This document shows positions 50,665 through 59,265 of a stretch of DNA of 64,000 bases, piece after piece; position 1 is the first letter of the stretch; the number at the start of each line of letters is the position of its first letter. Made by a program: the position numbers and the translations under genes. This DNA comes from Pigmentiphaga litoralis (GTDB taxonomy: Bacteria > Pseudomonadota > Gammaproteobacteria > Burkholderiales > Burkholderiaceae_B): contig NZ_BMXQ01000001.1 in the NCBI RefSeq assembly GCF_014651835.1, positions 1,178,001 to 1,242,000 on the forward strand, read 5' to 3'. A model generated the notes under the pieces. That model worked only from the letters and a program-made list of their open reading frames with translations, did no database searches and was not told the origin of the DNA.

Positions 50665-51723
50665 ATGAAGCGCGGCCCGGTCCGCGTCGACGAGCTGCAC
50701 GCCTTCGACACCCTCATCGATGCGCGTTCGCCCGCCGAATTCGCGCTGGATCACATTCCCGGCGCCATCAACTGCCCGTCCCTGGACGATGAAGAGCGCC
50801 GGATCGTGGGGACCATCTACAAGCAGACCGGCGCCTTCGAGGCGCGGCGTGTCGGCGGCGCCATGGTGGCGGCGAATATCGCGCGGCATCTGAACGAACG
50901 TTTTGCCGACCAGCCCGCAAGCTGGAAGCCCTTGGTGTATTGCTGGCGCGGCGGCCTGCGCAGCGGGTCCATGGTCAACTGGCTGCGGCTGGTCGGGTGG
51001 GACGCGCAGCAGCTGGCGGGCGGCTACAAAAGCTTTCGTCACCATGTGATCGAACAACTGGAAGCCGCCAGCCCCAGGCTGCAACTGCGGGTGATCTGCG
51101 GGGCCACCGGCAGCGCCAAGACGCGGGTGCTGCAGGCGCTGGGCGAGATGGGCGAACAGGTGCTGGACCTGGAACACGTCGCGCGTCACAAGGGGTCGTT
51201 GCTGGGGGCCCTGCCCGGCATTCCGCAGCCATCACAAAAGGCGTTCGAAACCCAGGTGGCGCATGTGCTGGAAGGGCTGGATCTGTCGCGGGTCGTGTAC
51301 GTGGAAGGCGAAAGTCCGCGCATTGGCAAGGTGGCCCTGCCCTTGCCCCTGGTGGAACGCATGCGCGCGGCGCCGTGCATCGAAGTGCAGGCAACGGCAG
51401 CAGCGCGGCTGGACTACCTGCTGCGTGACTATGCTTACCTGGGTGACGATGCCGACGCGCTGGCGCAGCAGATCGGTTTTCTGAAAGAACTGCAGGGCAG
51501 GCAGACGGTGCAGCGCTGGCAGGACTGGGCACGGGCTGGCGAGCTGTCCCCGCTGTTTTCCGAGCTGATGTCGCTGCACTACGATCCGCATTACGAGCGG
51601 TCGCAGGCACGGCATTTCCATGCCTGGGCCGCGCGCCAGACCGTGGTGGCCGACGATCTGACCGACGCCGGTATCGAGACCGTCGCGCGCCGGATTGCCG
51701 CCTTGCCGGGTCACGCCGATTGA
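50665..51723 (+). CDS. mnmH: tRNA 2-selenouridine synthase MnmH (SelU)
   Basis: This 352-residue enzyme converts 2-thiouridine at the wobble position of certain tRNAs to 2-selenouridine. It combines an N-terminal rhodanese domain (about 1-130) with the active Cys in YCWRGGLRSGS, and a P-loop domain with GATGSAKTR (about residue 150). The motif pair is unique to this family. It diverges from selD with 84 bases between the start codons. No selA, selB or selC is in the window, so a selenouridine-only use of selenium is compatible with what is seen. GGAG precedes the ATG. Confidence 0.94.
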   Translation: MKRGPVRVDELHAFDTLIDARSPAEFALDHIPGAINCPSLDDEERRIVGTIYKQTGAFEARRVGGAMVAANIARHLNERFADQPASWKPLVYCWRGGLRSGSMVNWLRLVGWDAQQLAGGYKSFRHHVIEQLEAASPRLQLRVICGATGSAKTRVLQALGEMGEQVLDLEHVARHKGSLLGALPGIPQPSQKAFETQVAHVLEGLDLSRVVYVEGESPRIGKVALPLPLVERMRAAPCIEVQATAAARLDYLLRDYAYLGDDADALAQQIGFLKELQGRQTVQRWQDWARAGELSPLFSELMSLHYDPHYERSQARHFHAWAARQTVVADDLTDAGIETVARRIAALPGHAD

Positions 51724-51816
51724 TACAACCACCACCGCATTTCTCCATATTTGCAGGCAGGCGCCGCGCTATCGTTCAGTGACGGGACATCAAGTCCCCT
51801 GACGAAGGAAAGCATC

Positions 51817-51987
51817 ATGAAACGCCTGTTGGCCAGTCTTGTGTGTGGCAGTGTGCTCGCAGTCGCGCTGTCGGGGTGTATCGTCGTGCCGCGTGGCGGC
51901 GGAGGCGGCCCCCACTACCACGGCGGACACTACTCGCAGGGTCCGTACTACGATCGCGGCCATCACCGGGGCGGCTACCGCCGCTGA
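51817..51987 (+). CDS. Small Gly/His-rich lipoprotein
   Basis: This 56-residue protein starts MKRLLASL with a lipobox LSGC (Cys20 region), so it should be a lipoprotein. The mature part is PRGGGGGPHYHGGHYSQG followed by further His/Tyr/Arg/Gly, without a fold. GAAGGAAAG precedes the ATG. His-rich surface lipoproteins may bind metals, but there is no direct evidence. A strong hairpin 27 bases after the stop ends the transcript. Reminiscent of small secreted YXWGXW-like lipoproteins, but not assigned. Confidence 0.7.
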   Translation: MKRLLASLVCGSVLAVALSGCIVVPRGGGGGPHYHGGHYSQGPYYDRGHHRGGYRR

Positions 51988-52013
51988 TCATCAGTGCATT
52001 GAAGGGTCTTCCA

Positions 52014-52050
52014 GGCGGGGCCGGGCGAGCGCAAGCGGCCCGGCCCCGCC
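52014..52050 (+). terminator. Terminator-like hairpin after small lipoprotein gene
   Basis: GGCGGGGCCGGGC (52014-52026) and GCCCGGCCCCGCC (52038-52050) form a perfect 13-bp stem with an 11-base loop, 27 bases after the lipoprotein stop. It is very stable; the following sequence GCCTTTG has only a short T-run. Confidence 0.7.
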
Positions 52051-52152
52051 GCCTTTGGGCCCGCTTCAGCTTGGCCGATCGGTGCCGTCACGGGCGGTGC
52101 TGCGGGCGCAGTCGCGACGACGCCTGTTCGAGGTACTGATCGTCCCACGTCG

Positions 52153-52209
52153 TTGACCCCGGGCTTGGCCCCCTCCTACACTTTTTGCACACAACGTTCA
52201 TTCATGAAC
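52153..52209 (+). promoter_or_regulatory. Putative promoter and operator of the flavin monooxygenase gene
   Basis: TTGACC (52153-52158) and TACACT (52177-52182), spaced 18 bases, form a plausible sigma70 promoter. Just downstream a perfect palindrome GTTCA-TTCA-TGAAC (52196-52209) lies near the expected transcription start, in a position where a bound repressor would block initiation. Confidence 0.45.
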
Positions 52210-52237
52210 ACCAGTCAAAAATTACGGGACGGCATCC

Positions 52238-53368
52238 ATGGCACAACCACTCATCGGCATCAGCGGCGCGGGCATCGGCGGCCTGGCGGCAGCCATTGCG
52301 CTGCGCAAACTCGGCAAGGACGTGATCGTCTTCGAGCAGGCTGCGCAGTTCGCACGCGTCGGCGCGGACATCAACCTGACGCCCAATGCCGTGCTGGCGC
52401 TCGATGGCCTGGGCATTGGCGACGCACTGCGCGAAACGGCCGCGCGTCCGACCCACCGCATTAGCCGCACGTGGGACACCGGCGAAGAAACATCGCGCAT
52501 CGAGATGGCCGAAGCCGCGCAGACCCGCTACGGCGCGCCGCAACTGACCATGCACCGCGCCGACCTGATGACGGCGCTGGAACAGGCCATGCCGTCAGAG
52601 CAGGTGCGCCTGGGCAAGCGGACGCAGCGCATCACCGAGACGCCTGACGGCATCGACCTGGCGTTTGCCGATGGCAGCACGCAGCGCGTCGACGTGCTGA
52701 TCGGCGCCGACGGCATCCATTCCATGGTGCGGACCGCGATCGTCGGCGAGGAGCATCCGGTGTTCACGGGTGTCGTGGCTTATCGCGCGGTGGTGCCCGC
52801 CGAGCGGCTGCAAGGGGTGAACAACTTGAATGCGTTCACCAAGTGGTGGGGTCCGAATCCCGAAACACAGATCGTGACCTTTCCGCTGAACCGCGGCCGC
52901 GACATCTTCATTTTTGCCACGACGCCGCAGGACAGCTGGCGCCATGAGTCGTGGACGACGCCGGGAGACGTCGCGGAACTGCGCGCGTCGTACGCCGACT
53001 TCCATCCGGAAGCCCGGGCCCTGCTCGATGCGTGCGATACGGTGCTGAAGTCGGCGCTGTATGTGCGCGATCCGCTGCCGACCTGGTCCAGGGGCAACAT
53101 GACCCTGCTGGGCGATGCCTGCCACCCGATGATGCCGTTCATGGCGCAAGGCGCCGGCATGGCCATTGAAGACGGGATCGTGCTTGCGCGTTGCCTGGCC
53201 GATGCCGGTGATGCGGGCGTGCCCGCGGCCCTGGCGCGCTATCAGGCTGCCCGCCTGGACCGCACGGCGCAGATCCAGATCGGGTCGCGTGGCAACAACT
53301 GGCTGAAAGCCGGCAGCAATGCCGACTGGGTGTACGAATACGACGCGTGGAACGTCGCACTGGGCTGA
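52238..53368 (+). CDS. FAD-dependent aromatic monooxygenase (salicylate / 3-hydroxybenzoate hydroxylase type)
   Basis: This 376-residue class A flavoprotein monooxygenase has GAGIGGLAAA near the N-terminus (FAD Rossmann), DVLIGADGIHSMVRTA, and LLGDACHPMMPFMAQGAG before MAIEDG. It resembles the enzyme at 8941-10128 (shared LLGDACHP and QGA.MAIEDG segments) but is a separate paralogue. It should hydroxylate an aromatic acid with NADH and O2. No ring-cleavage gene is adjacent; it stands alone between the lipoprotein terminator and the convergent glutathione reductase gene. The upstream palindrome suggests its own control. Confidence 0.9.
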   Translation: MAQPLIGISGAGIGGLAAAIALRKLGKDVIVFEQAAQFARVGADINLTPNAVLALDGLGIGDALRETAARPTHRISRTWDTGEETSRIEMAEAAQTRYGAPQLTMHRADLMTALEQAMPSEQVRLGKRTQRITETPDGIDLAFADGSTQRVDVLIGADGIHSMVRTAIVGEEHPVFTGVVAYRAVVPAERLQGVNNLNAFTKWWGPNPETQIVTFPLNRGRDIFIFATTPQDSWRHESWTTPGDVAELRASYADFHPEARALLDACDTVLKSALYVRDPLPTWSRGNMTLLGDACHPMMPFMAQGAGMAIEDGIVLARCLADAGDAGVPAALARYQAARLDRTAQIQIGSRGNNWLKAGSNADWVYEYDAWNVALG

Positions 53369-53420
53369 CCTGTGACGCGCGCGATCGCTCCGGCAACCGG
53401 TGCGATCGTGCAGTCGACTG

Positions 53421-54773
53421 TCAGGCCACCGGGTCGCGCATCGTCACGAATTCTTCGGCCGCCGTGGGGTGCAGACCCAGAGTCTGGTCGAACTGCCGTT
53501 TGGTCGCCCCGCACTTCATGGCGATCGCGATACCCTGGATGATCTCCGGACCATCCGGCCCGACCATGTGGCAGCCCACGACCTTGTCGGTGGCCTTGTC
53601 GACCACCAGCTTCATCATGGTCTGTTCGTTGCGGCCCGATAGCGTGTTCTTCATGGGCCGGAAGGTCGCACGGTAGACGGTCACCACGTCGTACAGCGCG
53701 CGCGCATCGTCTTCGGACAGGCCCACCGTCGCCACGGGCGGCTGACTGAACACCGCCGCCGGCACGTTGTGCGAACTGGCTTCGATTGGATTGCGGTTGT
53801 ACAGCGTTTCGGCCAGCGCCCGGCCCTGCGCAATGGCCCAGGGCGTCAGGTTCAGGTGATTGGTGACATCGCCCACCGCGTAGATGCTCGGCACCGCCGT
53901 CTGCGACCAGCTGTTCACGGCAATGGCGCCGTATTCATCCAGTTCCACGCCCACCTCTTCAAGCCCCATGTGGCGCGAGTTGGGCAGACGGCCGGTGGCG
54001 TACATGACGAGGTCGTAGGGCGTTTCCACGCCGGTGTCCGATACGGCCACGACACGATCGCCGTCCTTGCGCAGCGCGGAGATCACGTGGCCGCTCTGGA
54101 TCTCGATGCCGCGTTCCTGCAGCACTTTCGTGATCGACAGGCGGATGTCCTGGTCGAAGCCGGCCAGCACCAGATCGCGACGGATGCCAAGGGTGACCCT
54201 GGACCCCAGACCATTGAAGATGCCCGCAAATTCCAGCCCGATATAGCCGCCCCCCACGATCAGGATGCTGCCCGGCAGACGCGGCAGGTCGAGCGCTTCG
54301 TTCGACGTGATGGCCAGATCGATGCCCGGAATGGCGGGCAGCGCGGGCCGCGCGCCGGTCGCGATCAGAATACGTTCGGTGGTGTAGCGTTTGCCGGCGA
54401 TTTCCACAGTGTGGGCATCGACCACGGTGCCGCGGCCTTCAAACAGCGTGACGCCAGAGTTCGCCAGCAGCTTGCGATAGATACCTTCGAGCCGGTCGAT
54501 CTCGCGGTCCTTGTTGGCGACCAGCGTTGGCCAGTCGAACGACGGCGGCTCCACGGTCCAGCCAAAGCCGGCGGCATCATCGAAGGCTTCGGAAAACTGC
54601 GAACCGTACATCAACAATTTCTTGGGCACGCACCCGCGAATGACGCAAGTGCCGCCTATCCGGCTGTCCTCACAGATGGCGACACGCGCGCCGTAGGACG
54701 CCGCGCGGCGCGAGCTGGCAACGCCGCCCGAACCTGCCCCGATGGTGATCAGGTCGAAATCAAAATCGGGCAT
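53421..54773 (-). CDS. gor: Glutathione-disulfide reductase
   Basis: This 450-residue flavoenzyme reduces glutathione disulfide with NADPH. The N-terminal FAD motif is TIGAGSGGVASSRRAA, the redox-active disulfide is Cys43/Cys48 in GGTCVIRGCVPKK, and the NADPH domain has ILIVGGGYIGLEFAGI. The C-terminal catalytic His-Glu pair is in HPTAAEE. The two arginines that bind NADPH 2'-phosphate are not certain by eye, but the overall match to Gor is good. It converges on the monooxygenase gene with a 52-base gap. Confidence 0.93.
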   Translation of the reverse strand: MPDFDFDLITIGAGSGGVASSRRAASYGARVAICEDSRIGGTCVIRGCVPKKLLMYGSQFSEAFDDAAGFGWTVEPPSFDWPTLVANKDREIDRLEGIYRKLLANSGVTLFEGRGTVVDAHTVEIAGKRYTTERILIATGARPALPAIPGIDLAITSNEALDLPRLPGSILIVGGGYIGLEFAGIFNGLGSRVTLGIRRDLVLAGFDQDIRLSITKVLQERGIEIQSGHVISALRKDGDRVVAVSDTGVETPYDLVMYATGRLPNSRHMGLEEVGVELDEYGAIAVNSWSQTAVPSIYAVGDVTNHLNLTPWAIAQGRALAETLYNRNPIEASSHNVPAAVFSQPPVATVGLSEDDARALYDVVTVYRATFRPMKNTLSGRNEQTMMKLVVDKATDKVVGCHMVGPDGPEIIQGIAIAMKCGATKRQFDQTLGLHPTAAEEFVTMRDPVA

Positions 54774-54923
54774 GGAGGACGTCCTTGGTAGAAATTGGGA
54801 AGGTGCTTGGAAGCAGTTGGCGGTATTTTATGCCATGGCGCCGGGTACACATATTGCTGAGCCGCCCCTTTGAACCCACACACACAAGAGCGACGTCGCA
54901 CGGGGCGGCCGTTGTCATATGGG

Positions 54924-55364
54924 ATGCTTATGGTTGGAATCAAGGCGCTGCACATCGCGGCGCTCGTCATCTGGTGCGGCGGTTTGTTCTATCTGCCCGG
55001 GCTGTTCATGCTGCATCCGCGCGCGGTCGACCAGGCCGGCTTCCATCGCCTGCGCATGTTGACCCGCTTCACCTTCGCGTTTGTCGTCTCGCCCGCCGCT
55101 GTGATCGCCATTATTTCAGGCACGGCGCTGGTCCACTATCGGCAGGCCCATGGTGAATGGCTGATGTGGAAGCTGCTGTTGGTATGCCTGATGGTGTTCT
55201 TCCATCTGTATTGCGGAGGGCTCGTGGCCAGACTGGGCCGGGAGCGCATGGCGCACGGGCGGACCTGGTCGGCGGGCTTGCTGGCCGTGCCGTCGCTATT
55301 GGTACCGCTGGTGCTGTGGATGGTGCTGGGCAAGCCGTCGTTCCTGTTCGCGGCGGCCCCATGA
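54924..55364 (+). CDS. CopD/HemJ-like integral membrane protein
   Basis: This protein of about 146 residues has four predicted helices. It begins MLMVGIKALHIAALVIWCGG, and the conserved His in IKALHI and further His in FFHLYCGG resemble CopD/HemJ-type proteins, where His coordinate heme or copper. The frame is open further upstream to 54870, but those residues (RRRTGRP) do not fit the family, so the ATG at 54924 is preferred (one at 54930 is also possible). Proximity to cytochrome oxidase genes fits a copper or heme role, without proof. Confidence 0.75.
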   Translation: MLMVGIKALHIAALVIWCGGLFYLPGLFMLHPRAVDQAGFHRLRMLTRFTFAFVVSPAAVIAIISGTALVHYRQAHGEWLMWKLLLVCLMVFFHLYCGGLVARLGRERMAHGRTWSAGLLAVPSLLVPLVLWMVLGKPSFLFAAAP

Positions 55365-55380
55365 CGGTGGCCGCCCGCGA

Positions 55381-55863
55381 TCAATCGTCCGTATCGTCGT
55401 TGCCGACACCGATCTGGTGCTCGAAGACCAGCTTGCCGCCCATCCACCCTGCCACTGCCACCAGCAGCGCGCCCATGCAGGACAGGAACACGCCATACGG
55501 CACGACCGCCGCTTCGGCATCCCCTAGCCGCAGATACCAGTTGATCGAGCCAACCCCCAGCAACAACACCGCGACTACAAAGTGGTTCCAGCTGGCCGCA
55601 CGGTGGCGGATGCCAGGCACCGACAGCAGTTCGATCGTGCCGGCAATGCCTGCCAGGATGCCCATGACCGCACCCGCACCGATCAACCACAAAGACGCGC
55701 GGGCCCAGAACGGATCACCAAGAAAGATGAACGCCCCATCGGCTGCCAGCCCGCCCAGGAAGAACGCGATGGGAAACGGGACCAGCATCGGATGGATGGG
55801 ATGTTCCGCGACCGCAACGCGTGTGGGAGTGTCGATGGGGAGGGGGAGTCCGAATTTTTCCAT
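55381..55863 (-). CDS. DUF2231 domain membrane protein
   Basis: This 160-residue protein has about four predicted membrane helices and the DUF2231 opening VAEHPIHPMLVPFPIAFFLG, in which the HPIHPMLVPFPIA motif is the family hallmark. No function is established; members often occur near heme-copper oxidases, as here. AGGA precedes the start by 6 bases. The start codon overlaps the coxB ATG as CATG on opposite strands, so one of the two starts may be misplaced. It converges on the CopD-like gene. Confidence 0.87.
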   Translation of the reverse strand: MEKFGLPLPIDTPTRVAVAEHPIHPMLVPFPIAFFLGGLAADGAFIFLGDPFWARASLWLIGAGAVMGILAGIAGTIELLSVPGIRHRAASWNHFVVAVLLLGVGSINWYLRLGDAEAAVVPYGVFLSCMGALLVAVAGWMGGKLVFEHQIGVGNDDTDD

Positions 55864-56767
55864 GCCATGTCCTGATAGTGATGCCGCGACGGTGCAAGTT
55901 CCGTGCCCCGAATGGCCAGGGTTCAGCGGCTTGCCACCCTCCACTGTACGCGGCCCGGGCCACGCGCTGGCCAGGACGTCGGTCGCGATGAGCCTGGCCA
56001 GCGCGATCGCCGGCTGTACGTCCGGCCCCTTGTCCGCACTGGACCCGGGCGGCCCCGTCAGCACCTCGGTTGCGCGCGTGTGGTGGGTGATGTTCGGCGG
56101 CGCGATGCTGGTTCTGGTCGCGATGATGGTGATCGGCGTGCTGGTCATGGTGGCATCGCCGCGCGCCCGCGCCCGCGTGTCCACGCGCCACTGGCTGGTT
56201 GTTGGAGGGCTGGTGGTGCCCGGTGCCGTGATCGCGGCGATCCTGGCGTACGGACTCACCGCCGGGCCGCGCATGCTGCCCGTGCCGCACACGTCCGCCA
56301 TGCGTGTGGAGATCGAAGCGCGGCAGTGGACCTGGGACGCGCGCTATCCCGAGCGGCAGTGGACGGGGGCACGTGGCAAAACCGGCATGGCCGATGCCGC
56401 GCAGGCGGCGGATGCAGTGCCGGCCCTCGCGGCAGATGCTGTGCCGGCTCAGGCGGCGGATGCAGTGCCCGCCCTCGCGGCCAACGCAGCGCCCGCCCAG
56501 GCCATCATCCACATTCCCGCCGGGGAGCCCGTCGATTTCCATATCACGTCGCGCGACGTGATCCACAGCTTCTGGATCCCCAGGCTGGGCGGCAAGATGG
56601 ACGCCATTCCCGGCCGCGTCAACATCCTGCGTCTGCAGGCCGACGCCCCCGGCATCTACCGTGGCGTCTGTGCCGAGTTCTGCGGCGTCGGCCACGCCCT
56701 CATGCCCTTTGAAGTCCACGCCCATGATGCTTCCGAATTCACCCAGTCCGGTGGAGGCGCGCGATGA
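55862..56767 (+). CDS. coxB: Cytochrome c oxidase subunit II
   Basis: This protein of about 301 residues carries the Cu-A site of a heme-copper oxidase: RDVIHSFWIP, then CAEFCGVGHALMPF with the two Cys, His and Met ligands. Two membrane helices precede it (around VMFGGAMLVLVAMMVIGVLV and GGLVVPGAVIAAILAYGLTA). It lacks a C-terminal cytochrome c domain. A lipobox-like AIAGC lies near residue 52, so a TTG at 55931 may be the true start, giving a lipoprotein signal and leaving room for a promoter. An 8-residue repeat is inserted in the Cu-A domain. The stop overlaps the next gene's start (ATGA). Confidence 0.9.
   Translation: MPCPDSDAATVQVPCPEWPGFSGLPPSTVRGPGHALARTSVAMSLASAIAGCTSGPLSALDPGGPVSTSVARVWWVMFGGAMLVLVAMMVIGVLVMVASPRARARVSTRHWLVVGGLVVPGAVIAAILAYGLTAGPRMLPVPHTSAMRVEIEARQWTWDARYPERQWTGARGKTGMADAAQAADAVPALAADAVPAQAADAVPALAANAAPAQAIIHIPAGEPVDFHITSRDVIHSFWIPRLGGKMDAIPGRVNILRLQADAPGIYRGVCAEFCGVGHALMPFEVHAHDASEFTQSGGGAR
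56411..56503 (+). repeat. 24-bp tandem repeats within coxB
   Basis: Three 24-bp units and a partial fourth lie at 56411-56434, 56435-56458, 56459-56482 and 56483-56503. They encode DAVPALAA, DAVPAQAA, DAVPALAA and NAAPAQA. The copies alternate, so units 1 and 3 are most alike, suggesting a duplicated pair. The insert lies between the aromatic-rich QWTWDARYPERQW strand and the IIHIPAGEPV strand of the Cu-A domain. Confidence 0.85.
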
Positions 56768-59265
56768 CTGACCTGAGCCCCGTCGCCCGCCATCACGCCT
56801 TCGACGCCGTCTGGCGAGCCCCTCGCGGCTGGCGCAGCATCTTCTCGGTCAACCACACCACGGTCGGCTTGCGCTTCATCGGCACGGCGCTGGTCTTTTT
56901 CCTGATCGGCGGCGTGCTGGCCATGCTGATGCGCGCGCAACTGGCCACGCCGGGCAATGACTTCCTGGACAGCGAGACCTACAACCAGATCTTCACCATG
57001 CATGGCACGGTGATGATGTTCCTGTTCGCCATTCCAATGCTGGAAGGCTTTGCGATCTACCTGCTGCCCAAGATGCTGGGATCGCGCGACCTGGCCTACC
57101 CGCGGCTCGGCGCCTTTGCGTACTGGTGCTATCTGTTCGGCGGGCTGATCCTGATTGCCGGCCTGGTGTCGGGCGTGGCGCCGAACACGGGCTGGTTCAT
57201 GTACACACCCTTGTCCAGCCAGCCCTACAGTCCCGGCATCAACGCCGACCTGTGGCTGATCGGCGTGACGTTCTCCGAGATCTCGGCGGTGTGCGGCGCG
57301 GTGGAACTGGTGGCCACCATCCTGCGTTTGCGGGCGCCGGGCATGAGCCTGCGGCGGATGCCGCTGTTCGCCTGGTACATGCTGGTCACCGGCGCAATGA
57401 TCCTGGTGGGCTTTCCCCCCCTGATCCTGGGCAGCATCCTGCTGGAACTGGAACGGGCGCTGAACTGGCCTTTCTTTGATGTGGCGCGGGGCGGCGATCC
57501 GCTGCTGTGGCAGCACCTGTTCTGGATGTTCGGTCATCCCGAGGTCTATATCATTTTCCTGCCCGCGGCCGGCATGGTGTCGACCATGATCCCGACCTTC
57601 GCGCAGCATCGCGCCGTGGCCTATCCGTGGATCGTGGCCAGTATCGTCGCCATGGGCTTCATCAGCTTCGGCTTGTGGGTCCATCACATGTTCACGGTGG
57701 GCATCGCGCATCTCGCGGCGGTGTTCTTTTCGGCGGCGAGCATGCTGGTCGCCCTGCCGACCGCCGTGCAGTTCTTTGCCTGGATCGCCACCTTGTGGGC
57801 GGGCAAACCGGTCATGCGGCTGCCCATGCTGTACCTGTTCGGCTTTCTGGCCGTGTTTGTCGCGGGCGGCCTGACCGGGGTCATGCTGGCGCTCGTGCCC
57901 TTCAACTGGCAGGCGCACGACACCCACTTTGTGGTGGCGCACCTGCACTATGTGCTGGTCGGCGGGATGGTGTTCCCGCTGCTCGCGGCCACCTATTACT
58001 GGATGCCGCACGTGACCGGCCGCATGCCGTCGGAGCACCTGGGCAAGTGGGCGTTCTGGCTGATCTTCATCGGCTTCAACCTGACCTTCTTTTTCATGCA
58101 CCTGACCGGGCTGCTGGGCATGCCGCGGCGCGTCTATACCTACCAGGCCGATGCAGGGTGGGACTGGCTGAATCTGCTGTCTTCCATTGGCGGATTCTTG
58201 CAGGCGATCGGCTTCGGAATCTTTGTGCTCGACGTATTGCTGCATGCGCGTATCGGGAAGGCGGCCACGCGCAATCCGTGGGGCGCGGGCACGCTGGAAT
58301 GGGCGATGCCTACGCCCTCGCCCACCTACAACATTGCGTCGATTCCAAAGGTGGACGGGCCGGATCCGCTGTGGCAGGACCCCACCCTGGGCGTGCGCCT
58401 TGCCGCAGGCGAAGGCTATCTGCCGCAGCCCACCGAAGGCCGGCGCGAGACGATCGGCATCGAACCGCTGACCGGACGGCCGCAAAGCATCGTCTTCCTG
58501 CCCGGACCAAGCAAGTGGCCGCTGGCGGCCGCCATCGCCACGGGTGCCGTGTTCATGGCGATCCTGTTCAAGGTCTATGTCGTGCTGCCCGTTGCTGGCG
58601 CTCTGATGCTGGCCGTCTTCTTTGGCTGGGGATGGCGCAACGGCCTGCGGTCCGACCCGGAGCCGGTCGATGCCGGCCATGGCCTGATGCTGATGCCGCA
58701 TGCTGCCACCGCCCACGCGCCAGGATGGTACGGCCTGGTATACGCCCTGATCGCCAACGGGGCCTGCTTTGCATCGTTGGTGTTCGGATACGTGTACCTG
58801 TGGACCATCGCGCCCAATTGGCCTCCACCCGCCCTGATCGCCGGTGACGCGTTTGCACCGGCCGTGGCCCTTGCGGGCTTGCTGGTCGCCACCCTGGCGA
58901 CCCGACGCGCGCGGCATGCGAACCAGACCCTGCCCGCAACACGGGTCGCGACCTGGCTGGGCTGCGCCGCGATCGCAGGTGTCGCCGCCACGTTGGCGTT
59001 TGCCGACATCCTGTTCAGCGCCTTGCCGCCTGCCGCCAGCCACGCGTATGCGTCGACGACGTCGGCCCTGGCTGCATACGGAATACTGCATGCGGGGGTC
59101 GGAGCGCTGTGGGCCGTCTTTGCGGCGCTGCGCTGCACGCGCGGCTATGTGTCGGCCTTGCGGCGCCTGGACGTGGACCTGGTCAATCTGTGGTGGACCT
59201 ATGCCGCAGGCACCGGAGGCATCATCCTGGCCGCCCTGTATCTGCTGCCGGGGGTGCTGGCATGA
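56764..59265 (+). CDS. Cytochrome c oxidase subunit I+III fusion
   Basis: This 833-residue protein joins the catalytic subunit I (about residues 1-550) to a subunit III-like domain (about 600-833). Heme and Cu-B ligands are visible: the His in FTMHGTVMMF, the HPEVY motif in FWMFGHPEVY, the His pair in GLWVHHMFTV, and the heme ligands in THFVVAHLHYVLVGG. HPEVY contains the Tyr that is cross-linked to a Cu-B His in A-type oxidases. Fused I+III chains occur in caa3- and CoxN-type oxidases. It is translationally coupled to coxB before and the small subunit after (ATGA overlaps). Confidence 0.94.
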   Translation: MTDLSPVARHHAFDAVWRAPRGWRSIFSVNHTTVGLRFIGTALVFFLIGGVLAMLMRAQLATPGNDFLDSETYNQIFTMHGTVMMFLFAIPMLEGFAIYLLPKMLGSRDLAYPRLGAFAYWCYLFGGLILIAGLVSGVAPNTGWFMYTPLSSQPYSPGINADLWLIGVTFSEISAVCGAVELVATILRLRAPGMSLRRMPLFAWYMLVTGAMILVGFPPLILGSILLELERALNWPFFDVARGGDPLLWQHLFWMFGHPEVYIIFLPAAGMVSTMIPTFAQHRAVAYPWIVASIVAMGFISFGLWVHHMFTVGIAHLAAVFFSAASMLVALPTAVQFFAWIATLWAGKPVMRLPMLYLFGFLAVFVAGGLTGVMLALVPFNWQAHDTHFVVAHLHYVLVGGMVFPLLAATYYWMPHVTGRMPSEHLGKWAFWLIFIGFNLTFFFMHLTGLLGMPRRVYTYQADAGWDWLNLLSSIGGFLQAIGFGIFVLDVLLHARIGKAATRNPWGAGTLEWAMPTPSPTYNIASIPKVDGPDPLWQDPTLGVRLAAGEGYLPQPTEGRRETIGIEPLTGRPQSIVFLPGPSKWPLAAAIATGAVFMAILFKVYVVLPVAGALMLAVFFGWGWRNGLRSDPEPVDAGHGLMLMPHAATAHAPGWYGLVYALIANGACFASLVFGYVYLWTIAPNWPPPALIAGDAFAPAVALAGLLVATLATRRARHANQTLPATRVATWLGCAAIAGVAATLAFADILFSALPPAASHAYASTTSALAAYGILHAGVGALWAVFAALRCTRGYVSALRRLDVDLVNLWWTYAAGTGGIILAALYLLPGVLA

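Noticed and set aside
49522-51189. Extended selD start overlapping mnmH
   Set aside because: The extra N-terminal residues are antisense to mnmH and unlike SelD; the ATG at 50580 gives the normal GGGCGCK position.
56656-59091. 811-codon antisense frame opposite the oxidase subunit I+III gene
   Set aside because: Composition is rich in Gln/His/Arg/Gly as expected for the complement of a membrane protein gene; the plus strand has clear heme-copper oxidase motifs.
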